Source of the DNA: Melieria omissa
Taxonomy: Eukaryota > Arthropoda > Insecta > Diptera > Ulidiidae
DNA length: 64,000 nucleotides
Assembly: GCA_963971225.1 (NCBI GenBank)
Contig: OZ020269.1
Span: 103,650,067 to 103,714,066, forward strand
Direction of reading: 5' to 3'
The stretch's first letter is position 1; every line of letters starts with the position of its first letter. The notes below the pieces were generated by a model. That model did no database searches, was not told where the DNA came from, and saw only the letters and a list, made by a program, of their open reading frames with translations. The translations under genes and the position numbers were made by a program. Shown here one piece after another: positions 46,624-57,454 of this stretch.

Positions 46624-46868
46624 TTAACCCTTTCTGGACTACTGGGATAATACGTCCCAGCAAGTTTTTAATAACCCTCAAAAAAATTATTAAAATCTTA
46701 CGACTCACGCAAAATATTTTTTCGATTTCGGTGTTTCCGCATAAAAGGATGATTTCAGAGTTTGTGAGCATCCAATATAATTTTCTAACCCCAAGTTTCA
46801 TAGCATGGGCATATTTCTATTGAGAGTATTTTGAATTTCAAAATGAAACTCCGTCCCGAAAGGGTTAA
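46624..46868. mobile_element. 237-bp TTAA MITE (46628-46864)
   Basis: Starts CCCTTTCTGGAC after TTAA (46624-46627) and ends GTCCCGAAAGGG before TTAA (46865-46868). Inner sequence 'actactgggataatacgtcc' matches the 33988 element, so they are one family. No coding capacity of its own; the 70-codon minus ORF across it is chance. Confidence 0.88.
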
Positions 46869-46869
46869 A

Positions 46870-47295
46870 TGCAGTAGATGAACCACCCAATAAGAATCTA
46901 AGTTGAAACCTTACTTGAACTGATTTTTGATTTTTTTGTAACATTGGGCTTTAATCATCGATTGAACATTCTATTCTTTGGTTCATACCGATTCAAAGTT
47001 TACGACGAAATATTTGACCGATATCGAGGCCCGATTTCAGAGACTCTTTAATCCATGTATCACTGTATAGTAAAGACAACAACAATAAGCGCAACAAACT
47101 CGCCACTCAAAGCAACTACACTAATAACTAGAACCACAACAATAACAAGACTACCAACAAACAGCAAAACAACAACAATGTTCATTCTTAATTCAAACAA
47201 AAGCGAAAACGCCTTTAGAAAACCGCTTTTCAACAAATACCGAAATATCGAGTCGAGTCTGAAATCAAAGTCGATTTGGCAACGATTGCCGGAAA
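46870..47295. other. Unassigned spacer
   Basis: Includes a CAA/ACA-rich part (47075-47180). No gene or element recognised. Confidence 0.35.
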
Positions 47296-47299
47296 AATG

Positions 47300-49447
47300 T
47301 TTATTTATTTATTTATTTATTTACATCTACCGGGCTTAGCCCTCACAGATTACAAAAAGTAACTTACATCTAATGAAAAATAAAATAATTAATTAGCTCC
47401 TTTTTAAAGAGCATACGGCCAGCATCCATGTCGACATATTTACTGACAGTGTTGCAAAGACATGTAAACTTATGAATCGGTTCATTTTTTCCATACTTGG
47501 TTCTATGGACCGCACTATAAAAAATATACTTTTCTCTTAACGCTCTTCCTGGCACAAAAAAAGGCAGAAGCATTAGCAGTTCCGGCGAATCAGTCTTATA
47601 GTCGCAGATATCTTTAATAAATAGAATACCGAGCATTTTTCTTCTGCACTCGAGGCTTTGTAGGCTTAAAATTCGGCATCTATGTTCGTAGGAAGGCATA
47701 GATTCAATTGAGTATAAGCGGCGAAGAGCAAAACGGGTGAAACGTCTTTGAACTCTCTCTAATCTGATTATGTGAGCCTCAAAATTGGGATCCCATATAA
47801 TACATGCGTACTCTAGAATAGACCTAACCAAACTTGCGAAAAGGCTCTTAAGAGTTAGTGGATCTTTAAAGTCCTTCGAATTTCGCATTAAAAAACCCAG
47901 TTTAGAATTAGCTGAGGAAACTACATATTCCCTATGAAAGTCGAATCTAAGCTTAGAGTCGAGGTACACCCCTAAATCTTTGACAACGTCCTTGCGAGTA
48001 AATGTGTTACTGCTGTTATATGTGTAATCGCAAGTCAAAGGAGCATTATTCCGCGAGAACGTTATTATGCAACACTTGGCGAAATTTAGCCGCAAACCAT
48101 TCTTGTCACACCAGGATATTAGGTTATTTATGTCCAGCTGTAGCTCAAACTGGTCACACCAATTTGCAATGCTGCGATAGATTTTTAAGTCATCAGCATA
48201 CATTAAGACATGGCAAGATCTCAAAACCAACGCGATGTCGTTGATAAAAATTGAAAAAAGCAGGGGTCCCAAATGGCTTCCCTGCGGAACACCAGATGTA
48301 ACAACAATTGGTTGGGAGATACCTTGGCCAACCCTTACAACAAGCTGCCTATTAGTTAGGTAGGACTCCAACCAGGCTAGCGCACACGAGTGAATGCCAA
48401 GTCTTTCTAACTTTGCAAGTAGCAGCCCGTGGTTCAAACTATCAAATGCCTTTACAAAGTCGGTATATAAAGCATCCACCTGCACTCCATGTTCGACACT
48501 GTTAATAACGAAATTCGTGAAAATAGCTAAATTCGTGCAGGTCGACCTGCCAGGGAAAAACCCATGTTGTTGCGTAACAATATGGTTTCTTAGAGCTTGG
48601 AGTAGGTGCTTATTAACTATTTTATCTAATAGCTTAGGGATAACAGAAAGCTTTGTAATTGGCCTGTAGTTCACAACACAGTTTCTTAGCCCGGACTTGT
48701 ATATCGGTGAAATGAAAGCTGTTTTCCATTCATCGAGTACATACCCAGTGCTAAGAGATTCGTTAAAGATTATTGCGAGAGGAATGTACAGCGAACTTCC
48801 GCAGTTTTTTAAAAAAGCTGGTGGTAGCAAGTCATACCCAGCACCTTTGGCCGAGTCTAAAGACTCAATAGCTTCAAAGACTTGCTCTTCGGTGACAGAG
48901 ATTCGTCCTATATTAACGACTTGGTGCAACACGGACAGGTCGGCTGAGATTCGCGCGTCGTTGAAACTATCGAACACGGAACCAAAGAAGCTTGCGAAAA
49001 GCTCACAGATACTTTGCGTCGTAGAGGCAATTGCGCCTTTGAATTCCATTGAATTAGGGATACCATTTGTTTTGCGCTTCGTATTATAAAAGACCCAAAA
49101 AGACTTAGCATTGACCTTGATATCAGCCTCAAGAGAACTGACATACTTCTTATACAAAAATTTACTGAGGCATTCATATTCTCTCCTGCGGAGTGTGAAA
49201 ACTGATTCGTTGGCAGCCATCTGCGATTTTTTTATTTTCTTATGTGCCTTCGAACGCAAGTTCTTTAGTTTGATAAGTTCGCTATTAAACCAAGGCAGGT
49301 TAAATGTTCTTTTTCTGACGCGCCTTGGAACATACAAATTAAGTCCTTCAGCTAATACATTTTTAAATTGTGTGTACATATTTGCTAAGTCTAAGGATTC
49401 CAATAGTTTATTCCACGTTACTGAATCAAAAAATTGATTTAGATTGA
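47300..49447 (-). mobile_element. 5'-truncated LINE (CR1/jockey-like) with open RT frame
   Basis: Minus-strand non-LTR retrotransposon. The 3' end, read on that strand, runs through 'tgagggctaagcccggtaga' into a (taaa)n tail at 47300-47323. The 5' edge lies near 49447, where an upstream stop and CAA/TTG-rich host-like sequence begin. The endonuclease and any ORF1 are absent, so the copy is truncated at its 5' end. The target duplication could not be fixed because of the simple-sequence tail. Confidence 0.9.
47370..49403 (-). CDS. LINE reverse transcriptase, C-terminal 677 codons, uninterrupted
   Basis: The only long intact frame in the window. The stretch from 49403 begins at a TTG codon, and the frame is open upstream to about 49447, so it is not a natural start but a truncation product. 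Reverse transcriptase landmarks: YRPIT (246-250), QHGFFPGRST (279-288), ALYTDFVKAFD (311-321, catalytic Asp at 315; the usual S in DFSKAFD is V), SGVPQGSHLGPLLF (370-383) and MYADDLKIY (401-409, catalytic Asp pair at 404-405). A thumb/C-terminal region with 'LEYACIIWDPN' follows. The protein would copy LINE RNA into DNA at a nicked target, but without the endonuclease it cannot move itself. Clade within the CR1/jockey group is uncertain. Absence of stops over 2 kb indicates a young insertion. Confidence 0.93.
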   Translation of the reverse strand: MESLDLANMYTQFKNVLAEGLNLYVPRRVRKRTFNLPWFNSELIKLKNLRSKAHKKIKKSQMAANESVFTLRRREYECLSKFLYKKYVSSLEADIKVNAKSFWVFYNTKRKTNGIPNSMEFKGAIASTTQSICELFASFFGSVFDSFNDARISADLSVLHQVVNIGRISVTEEQVFEAIESLDSAKGAGYDLLPPAFLKNCGSSLYIPLAIIFNESLSTGYVLDEWKTAFISPIYKSGLRNCVVNYRPITKLSVIPKLLDKIVNKHLLQALRNHIVTQQHGFFPGRSTCTNLAIFTNFVINSVEHGVQVDALYTDFVKAFDSLNHGLLLAKLERLGIHSCALAWLESYLTNRQLVVRVGQGISQPIVVTSGVPQGSHLGPLLFSIFINDIALVLRSCHVLMYADDLKIYRSIANWCDQFELQLDINNLISWCDKNGLRLNFAKCCIITFSRNNAPLTCDYTYNSSNTFTRKDVVKDLGVYLDSKLRFDFHREYVVSSANSKLGFLMRNSKDFKDPLTLKSLFASLVRSILEYACIIWDPNFEAHIIRLERVQRRFTRFALRRLYSIESMPSYEHRCRILSLQSLECRRKMLGILFIKDICDYKTDSPELLMLLPFFVPGRALREKYIFYSAVHRTKYGKNEPIHKFTCLCNTVSKYVDMDAGRMLFKKELINYFIFH

Positions 49448-50960
49448 TTTATTGTTGCTTTTGTTGTTGCTGTCAATTAAAGATCAAAATAAAATCGCAT
49501 TGGCCAACGTTGCCAGATGCTCGCACTAATGGCAGTAAATTGATATACTTGAAACAGGTTATTGTTGTTGTTGTTGTTATTGTTGTTGTCGATTTTCAAT
49601 TTCCCCAAAAAAAAATTGCGTGCAACAGCAGCAGCGACGGCAGCCAGCCAGCCAGTCGCACAAAAAAGCCGCCAAATCATTGCCGTCCGCCGCACGACAA
49701 GGCGCCACAGCACGATTGTTGCTCCGGCTGCCGGAGCTTACAATTTTTCAATAAATTATTATGTTTTTTTTCTTATGCCGCCATGCATATTTGTTGTTGT
49801 TGTTATTTTATTATTATCTTTTTTTTTGTGGCAACACTTCAAAACGGCAGCGAACGAACGAGGGGCCACAATTATTTCATTTAAAATGAAAAAGCAAAAA
49901 AAACAAATCACAAGCGGCGCACATGATCGAGTTTGCGTTTCGCTTTCTCGCTCGTTCATTCGTTTTTTGGGTTTTTGACTTGTTTCGGCTTTTTTTAATT
50001 TTTTTTTTTAATTTTAAGTTTTTTTCCTTTTTGTCGGCCTCAAAGCGTTTCTTGCTGCAAGCTTTAAAGCAATTACCCACACGCTGGTCCAGCGTGTGTA
50101 ACATGTATGGGGCGAAACAATAACAACAACAACAACAACAGATATCCACACTAAGCGTAAAAACAAAAACATTTCAAAGTAAATGGGGAAAAAGTGGCGC
50201 AGCGCAAAAGCGAAACCGCTCCCAAATGGCCAATTTTAGTCAGATATGCTCTGAAAAATATTTGCAAGTACCCAAGGTGTGTGAAAAAATATTATTACGC
50301 TGCATAAAATGGTAAATGTTGAGAATAAAAAAAAATACCATATACACAAACAGTACGAATAAGTTAAAGTGGTGACCGTCTTGAGGACAGTTCTAGTGCG
50401 CTATAGGCGAAAAATCGGAGCTAAAATCCAAATATAGCTTTAGGTGCGAATCTTACGATTAGAAGATTACTGAAGGGGATTGGATAGCCGTGATAGTTTC
50501 TACAATAGGGATGTCTCAGCAACACCAATAGAAACTGTCAAAGATATCAGTGACATTTAATTATTGCAAAATATTTAGTGTCGCTTGAAACTTCATCATG
50601 GAATGTTTTACCTTTGCCAAACGTGTAAACATTATTAAAATTTTGTTACACTTTGCGACACTTTTGAGGTCTTGAGATCTGACCTGAAAGTGATCAGGAC
50701 TAATCGCTAGTACTGGTATAGAGTAACAAAAGTCTAGCTGGGTTTTACGGAGTTAGTGTTCTTTTAAAAGTTACAACCGTCTAAAGTTTGAGTGTGTAAG
50801 TGTGTTTTCGATATCAGCTTTTCCTTTATAAGTCTTAAGATATTTCATCTTTTTTTCTCCATCTTTTATTTTTTTCTTTTTATTTCCATATTTTTGTCTT
50901 CAGCAAACTTGCAGCTAATGTTTAGATTAACAAATCCTGTGAGCATTCTATAGCCTAATA
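49448..50960. other. Host-like non-coding block
   Basis: TTG/CAA repeats (49562-49590, 50122-50141), a CAG/CGG-rich portion (49620-49735) and T-rich runs. Several overlapping ORFs up to 146 codons on both strands stem from these repeats. No gene call. Confidence 0.45.
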
Positions 50961-50984
50961 ATTATATCCAAGCGAAAGTTTGGA

Positions 50985-51850
50985 GGTCGATGTTAAAAAA
51001 TTCAACTGTTTTGGTTGGGTCGGTCAGGCAATTTGCCGCATCGTTGAAAAGTTTAAGCGTGGGTACACTCGCTTGGAATTTGGAGCCACCAAGCAGACAG
51101 AAATTTTTGCAAAGTGACGAAAACAAACTCGCTATAGCGCCCAGCATCGAAGAAGACACAGAAATATCAATTCGGCGCTGAACACCTTAACCTATTAAAG
51201 CCGGGTACCAGTTCCGCCCATACGATTTTGATAAAATTTCATACACGACCCGGAATTGACCCAAAATGATCAGACATTTCCGCTTTCTATCTCTGCACGT
51301 TCCTGAGATATTCATTGGGTATTTTTTTACCCAACACGTGAACACAAGATGTATTGTTTACAGGTGAGTTCGGTGGCAGGTTTTTGTGAAGTTCTAAGGC
51401 CACAACGTTTCGCCACATTTTCCACCTCCGGAAAATTCACAATTTTGGGAGTCTGGTAACTCTACCTAGATGGCGGAATTTCAAGGTGACCTCCACTAGA
51501 CTAAGGAAGTTCCATCTTTACCCATACCATCCATATCAATGGTTTTGGGATATCTCGACCACGAACTTTTCTGTGATTTTTTTTTTAAAGTCAATTTTCA
51601 TGGGTAAATGTTTACCCATTAGGTTGTGCTGACTCACGAATTGAAGCCGAAGGACCATGGACAACGTTGTGAGTTTATGGCATGGCGGCAATATTGGGAC
51701 TTATTTCTTTCGAAATGAGGTAGAAGTCGTCGTTACTGTCAATGGTTCTCGTTACAGAGCGATGCTAATGATGACTTTCTGTGGCCAGAGCTCGACAACA
51801 TCGATGTATCCAAACTCCAGTTCCAACAAGACGTAGCTACATGCCTTACA
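50985..51850 (+). pseudogene. IS630/Tc1-mariner-type transposase relic, interrupted
   Basis: Two collinear pieces separated by a dispersed repeat. The first (50990-51180) reads like the N-terminal DUF4817-type DNA-binding region: 'SVGTLAWNLEPPSRQKF', 'SDENKLAIAPSIEEDTEIS' and 'IRR'. The second (about 51628-51845) continues with 'VLTHELKPKDHGQR' and 'EFMAWRQY', then in another frame 'YFFRNEVEVVVTVNGSRYR', and 'DFLWPELDNIDVSKLQFQQD' in a third, the block preceding the usual GATCHTA. The region between HTH and YFF, containing the first catalytic Asp, is deleted and there are frameshifts. It belongs to the same broad family as the small element at 62726-63329. Confidence 0.85.
51195..51624 (+). 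repeat. Dispersed repeat family D, copy B, inside a transposase relic
   Basis: Matches copy A (15393-15890) from 'ttaaagccgggtaccagttc' to 'tttacccattagg', lacking about 54 bases after 'attgggtattttt'. It sits between the two pieces of the IS630-type transposase relic, so it behaves as a mobile insertion. No TIR or target duplication could be defined. Confidence 0.85.
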
Positions 51851-52630
51851 AAAAAAAAATTAAATTTAAAATAAAAATGAAAATGAAAAGTTCTAAATAA
51901 AAAAAAAAAAATTTATAAAATAAAAAATAAAATAAAAAAATAATAAAGCTGTCAAGAATATTTTAAATATAAATTTAAATTTTACCGACTGGGTCATCTC
52001 ACGGCGAGAGTTCAGCCATTGATTCGCCATCTCAAACTCGATTTGAGCATAAGTGGTCCGTTGTTTTACCATCATCATTCCTCTCACAGAAATGTTATAG
52101 CACATAGATAAGGCTACTTTTTTGCATGTGATCTGCCCAGAAAATAGCCCGTCATTAGGTGTGACCTAAGCAGTTGCGTCCCTTCTACATAGAAACAGAA
52201 AAAAACTGGGACCATTTGTCTGAGATGAGACATAAGTTTCGTTCAACTGTAGCCGCTTTCAATCCACCATTATCGATCGTGAGTTGAAGTTGAGACTCAT
52301 TTGATAACAGTGGCAGTAATTTTTATAAACTTACATAGTTTACCTTACATAGAATGAAATTTTTCTTAGTTCAATATGCACGAAAATGGCATAACTTTTT
52401 TCCTCAATATCAACAAAAGCAGTCAGTGAACTTTTTCTACGATTTCGAAAACAACATTTCTCACTTTAAAATAGAATGCATCAGCACTAATCAGAAATTT
52501 AACTCCATCTCAGTAGCATGAAGCTACTATTTTTAATACCGCAGTACTTACTTAACTCGCCTTACAAACCCATTACTGAGTTATGGCCCGCCTCTAAAGT
52601 CCTCGACCCTGGTGCAGCTTAAATCTTAGG
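51851..52630. other. Unassigned non-coding DNA
   Basis: AAAAT/A-rich patch at 51850-51945, otherwise ordinary AT-rich sequence. No coding region supported. Confidence 0.4.
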
Positions 52631-52631
52631 A

Positions 52632-52712
52632 TGTTCTATTCCATTTACATTCCATTCCATTCCATTCCATTCTATTCCATTCCATTCCATTCCATTCCAT
52701 TTACGTTCCATT
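52632..52712. repeat. CCATT pentanucleotide repeat
   Basis: About 14 units of ATTCC/CCATT with three interrupted units (ttacatt, ttctatt, ttacgtt). Confidence 0.95.
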
Positions 52713-52737
52713 TACAATATGGACCCACTATGGATCA

Positions 52738-52985
52738 GTCGCCGTAGCTCAGTTCGCTAGTGCGTTGAGCCGCGAGTCAAATGCGACGCTCGAACCCAGG
52801 TTCAAGACTCTGTTGCTGCTAACACCGAAAAAAAAGAAAAAAACAACAATTTTTATTTTGGCGGGTGTCCTCTCAGCAGGAAATGGCAAACTTCTGAGAG
52901 TGAAATTGCCTATGAAAAAGCTCCAAACTCGCCGTTCGGAATCGGCATAAAACTGTAGGTCCCTTCCAATCTTGTAAAAAATTCA
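52738..52985 (+). mobile_element. tRNA-headed SINE
   Basis: Head 'gtcgccgtagctcagttcgc' with an A box from about 52745, and B box GGTTCAAGACT at 52799-52809. Then 'tgttgctgctaacaccgaaa', an A-rich spacer, 'cctctcagcaggaaatggca', 'ttgcctatgaaaaagctcca', 'ttcggaatcggcataaaact' and 'gtaggtcccttccaatct'. It matches 41535-41775 in the opposite orientation. It directly follows the CCATT repeat. Confidence 0.92.
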
Positions 52986-53274
52986 CACGCACAACATGGA
53001 TGGTTGTGGATAGCTAGGCCTTAGTCGCGGTATCGGGCTGTCGTGCCAGTCAATTAAAATTATAGCCCATTATGGACTATGGATTTAAATATGTATAGTG
53101 AACTCATTTTGTTCATGTTTCACTCATGCTTGTTTCCTACTCTGAAAGCTCGCCTAGGACTTAGAGAATGGTGCTACTAAGAAAGGTTTTTGTGACATCG
53201 GAATCTTAAGGGGCAACAGATGGTTTAAGGGGTTGAATGAAGAACAATTATTAAATAGGAATATTGATTTTAAA

Positions 53275-53500
53275 CTAAGTGAAAAATCTCCAAATCAAAA
53301 ATATTAACGCATTTAATGGGATCAACAATGGAAAAAGATCTAATAGTCTCATATGGGCTGCGGCTGGACAGCTGCATAAAAAATGTGAGATGGTTTCCTT
53401 CGCATTTGTGTTCCCATAGATTCTACAGTGGTGGCTAAGTTTTTGGCCGAAATTTGCAGCACGATCACCAAGCATTCAATGACCACTGCATGCTGCTGTG
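53275..53500 (-). pseudogene. LINE C-terminal fragment
   Basis: A minus-strand frame reads 'CRIYGNTNAKETISHFLC' and 'SCPAAAHMRLLDLFPLL', the Cys/His segment downstream of RNase H in I/R1/LOA-type LINEs; the second Cys of the usual CxxC is Tyr. No further domains or ends detected. Confidence 0.75.
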
Positions 53501-55590
53501 ATTTTTGAACGAAATTTAGAACGAGATCAGTTCTTCTTTTGAGTTTAGTTCTTGGATATTTTCATCACTAAAACGCAGGTCTAAGTTATAACAAATAGGG
53601 TTCGGTTAATATATAAATAAATCTTCTGTATTTAATGACCCAAAAAAATACATGTGTGTAAAATCTAATGGGGAAATGTACAGAACTCTCTTTTTCCACT
53701 AAAAAACTAAGGTTACAGCTATCCAGATGTCATTCTAAAAGTTATCGTCTGACGTCTGTTTCAAACTAAAAGTAGCCTACGGTGTTGTCACCATTCATAA
53801 GCAAACCTAATCTTCTCTTTTTGGCACATTTTTAGTACTTAAAAATTATTATGATTACTATTTTTTAATAAAGCAGATCGTTATTTAAGGGATTTCATTT
53901 TATTAATTACAAGAAAAAAGGAGTTTTAAGTATAAATATTATTTAGTAAATAGGTATATTAATGTACATAAATCTCTGTGTAAAGTTTTGATCCGTGAAA
54001 ACAATTGTTTACTCTCAATTCCTAATATTTTTAAAACGAAATTTTATGTCTCAGCAACCGCAAACACCATACGAAATATTTGTATGTTGTCCACAATACT
54101 CATACGTTTTTATTGCATTTAATTTCTGCCACAGATAAACGTAAAATACGTATGAGGCTGTTTACATAATTGCAAAAACGCATACATATACATTTACTTG
54201 TAAATATTTTTAAATTTTTTCTTGTCATATTTTGCAACTGAAAGTTAATTTTGTTTTTGCTGCCAGTTTACCCAACTGATATTTTTAATGTCAGATTTCT
54301 CAACTAAAAACGAGGCAGAAAAACTTTGATTGTAAAAGTGAAATTGCGTTGCATGATTTTATGACAAAATACTGATGAAACGCATGAATTTCTATAAAAG
54401 AATTATTGTAGCAATGGAAGGTTGTTTGCTTTAAAAATTAAAATATTTGTTTGAGTGATAAACAAATAACATTGAAATTAAAAAATACGCAGTGTGGCCA
54501 TTTTATCTTGCTGTCGAATAAAACATTTTCTTTTGGAAAACAATTCGTGGCGCAGCTAAAAGCGCAAAATACGTTTTTCCCATATATAACGCACAACACA
54601 CACACAGACACATTCAAACATTCATTCATTCAACATACACTAACAAGAGTCTCCTACCTACAAATGGACGCTGACCAAACCTGCACACACACTCAGACAA
54701 ACACGCACACTCAGACAGACACACACACACACATACTCAAATGCAAACCTATTAATAGTGATTGCAGTAACAATTTGCAGCAACAGCAAATCAAGTGCCC
54801 GAAATAACTAAGTGCCAGTGACTGACGAGTGGCCGCTGCTCACTCATTCCCCCACTCGCACTCGCACTCATTTCCATTTCCTTCCGCTTCTGATTAATAA
54901 TGTTTAAAAACAGTAACGGTACATGCGGAGCGAAGCGACGGTGCCGGAAGTAGATGGACGCATGTGAGTGCTGCAAACGGACAACACTGAAAAAAGTGAT
55001 GTTTGCACAATTACAATGAACCACATTTGTGTGTGTGTGTGTAGTGCTGAATCGAGTCGCAAATCGGACATATGCATGTAGTATAAGTATCTATGTGTGT
55101 ATGTATGCAAACGCCACACACACACTTTCATACATTCAATTATACACATACAATTGCGAGGAAATACTGCATTGGCGGCACAGTGGGTTAAGTGACACAT
55201 TCAGAGAAAATAATTTTGACTTAACTAGTCATGATAAGCTGTTCAATAGATTTCTGACTGTCTTATATATACGTGCATGACGTCATCTTGCTTGTTGTGA
55301 TCATTCTCAGACTTTTCTGTCAAACAAGCAAATAAATTATTTGGCGGATCTTGGATCTTTTGTGTTTCTCTTTTTATCGGCCAACAATATTTAGTTGCTG
55401 CCTTCACGTATCGAACCCAAATTCTTGCAAAATGGCTTTTTCATGAAGCTTTCACAGTTACTGTTCCGTATTACTTCTGTTTTCTCATCACTGGAAATAT
55501 GAAACAAACATTAAATGACACAAAACTGTAAACGTATTTTCATACATATGTCATATATAACTCCACATAGATTAGGTCAACCTAACCATA
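53501..55590. other. Host-like non-coding block with CA repeats
   Basis: CA/ACAC-rich at 54593-54740 and (GT)n at 55028-55043. ORFs up to 118 codons on both strands follow the repeats. No gene supported. Confidence 0.45.
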
Positions 55591-55595
55591 CATAA

Positions 55596-55746
55596 TAGTG
55601 GAGTTGACTCTTCATAGCATTTTAGGTATAAAGTTGCTATCGTAGCAATTTTTGAACTTTCGTAATGTTTTCGAAAGCAGTTGTAGCGACAGATTGCTGC
55701 GATAGCAACTTTACACCTAAAATACTATGAAGAGTGAACTCCACTA
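55596..55746. mobile_element. 147-bp MITE with 53-bp TIRs (55598-55744), TA target
   Basis: The left arm GTGGAGTTGACTCTTCATAG continues through 'aaagttgctatcgtagcaat'. The right arm is its inverse complement with about four differences. Both ends are flanked by TA. It is nearly all stem with a short centre, so a transcript would form a long hairpin. Confidence 0.92.
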
Positions 55747-56102
55747 ATACTTTGTGCTTTGATGCTCCACAATTCTTCTATTATTTTAATTATATATTTT
55801 TTTAAGTGTTAATGGACACAGACATGTAGACATTGCTATTGCTTCACGTAGCTTTTGCGTTCCCCCTTGACTAATAAGTGTCCGAGCTCGGAACCACTCG
55901 AAGTAGATTTGGCCAGCCCCAACATTAGATGGAACTTGTCATCAAGTTTCCCAGACACCATGGATCTCGTTTAGCCGGCCCTAAGCTTTCTAATTTCTAA
56001 AGCAATGATGTCAAGAAGTATCTCCTCACCTCATAGTTCTTCAATGTTCATTTAATGCCCACAAATATTTGCAAACATTTTTTTATTGGTCATACCTCAT
56101 GA

Positions 56103-56218
56103 TAGTGTTGCATATACATTTAAAAAAGAAAACGGTTGAAATATGTGGTATCACAATGGGCCTCCGAGTGTATCTCTTACAGAGGCAACCACCATAACCT
56201 AACCTAATCTGACCTAAC
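56103..56218 (+). repeat. SINE 3' tail module (solo)
   Basis: 'tagtgttgcatatacattta', 'gtggtatcacaatgggcctc', 'tctcttacagaggcaaccac' and a CCTAACCTAATCTGACCTAA end match the tail of the SINE at 15061-15174. The preceding sequence is not a SINE head, so it is a truncated copy. Confidence 0.85.
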
Positions 56219-56339
56219 ACACCTCATGACTATAGAATGATCGTTACATTTTCAACTAGAAACTAGATTATCAAACTGATTGTACTTACTTAAAATTATC
56301 CATTGTCCGACTTAAGGCTACTAAAGTACTACTTACTTT

Positions 56340-57390
56340 CACTTCTGGACACGAGGCGTGTGTCGCCTCTTCTTTATCTCATCACATGAAGGAAGTCCAG
56401 TCTCTTTGGCCCTACCAACGAATCTTTTCGACATCATCCAATAAATATGACGGAACTAAAAATAAAATGATGACAAGACTCTTTCCATTTGGCATTTGCA
56501 ATGACCCTTTTATTGTAGTCTAAAAAATGTAAAGCTAAAAGCGAAATTGTGCTGGACACTCGTCACTCCAAGCAATGAACAGCCATCCTCTGGGTCTGCT
56601 AATGCATTTGTCTTTCATCAAACAATAAATTTGATGGTACTAAAGTTAAAACGATGATAAGACTCTTTTCCTTTGGACCTTACAACGCATTCTTTAGGTA
56701 AAGCAATAATGAAGCTTCTCGTACCTGGATTTTTTAACAGAGTTTGTCGTCATAATAAAACAATTGTTTACTTTCAAGAGATAAAACAATGATTGAGAGA
56801 TTCTTTCAACTGGTATTTTTATAGGAACCTTTTTAAAATCACTCGAAATCTTTAAATATTTTATTCTTGAAGTCAAAGCGATGACAAGGTTCCTGTTACA
56901 TGGACCTTGCAACGAACCCCTCTGTAGTTGTTCAGAAAGTTTCAAAGTTCTAAATTCAAAGTAGTTTGAGGTCGACGGGATAGCCGTGTCTCCGATGGAA
57001 GGACCAAATTGAGGATGCGCTATTTATCATCTTTTGGTGTGACCAGCTGGAGAACCAGTTGTATGACGCCTGGAGAGAGCTTTTGTGGCCAGTTAAGTAA
57101 AGTCAAAGCGATGACAGGGTTCCTTTTACTTTAGCCTTCTAACAGGCATTTCATTGTTGTAAACATAATTTTAAAGTTCTAAAAATATAGTAATATAGTG
57201 GATTCGAACTCTAGTAGGACCATTGTTTGGGATCTTTCATAAGACTGTTTGTTGTAGTAAAAAAAAATTGAAAGTTCTAGGGGGAAAGCAATAATGGTGC
57301 CTTCCTTTCCTTCATCTGATTCTTCTATTGGTCTTCTTTGTTGTCATAAAAACAAATTTCAAAGTTCCAAAGGTGAAAGTTTTAAACGGA
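56340..57390. repeat. Degenerate array of about 110-bp units
   Basis: Recurring order: 'gatgacaagactcttt', 'ttggaccttacaacgcat', 'gttgtcataaaaacaa', 'tttcaaagttctaaa'. Starts near 56464, 56649, 56788, 56878, 57109 and 57290. Unit spacing is irregular and a foreign-looking segment lies at 56965-57100. Highly diverged. Confidence 0.65.
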
Positions 57391-57454
57391 TCTCCGACAG
57401 GCATCGTCTCAATTGGATCTAAGCGTGATCTTACTTACAGCCAGTATAACTTCC

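Noticed and set aside
56965..57100. Segment resembling part of 3740-3845 (GGAGAGAGCTT-like words)
   Set aside because: The similarity is limited to a few short words and could be chance.
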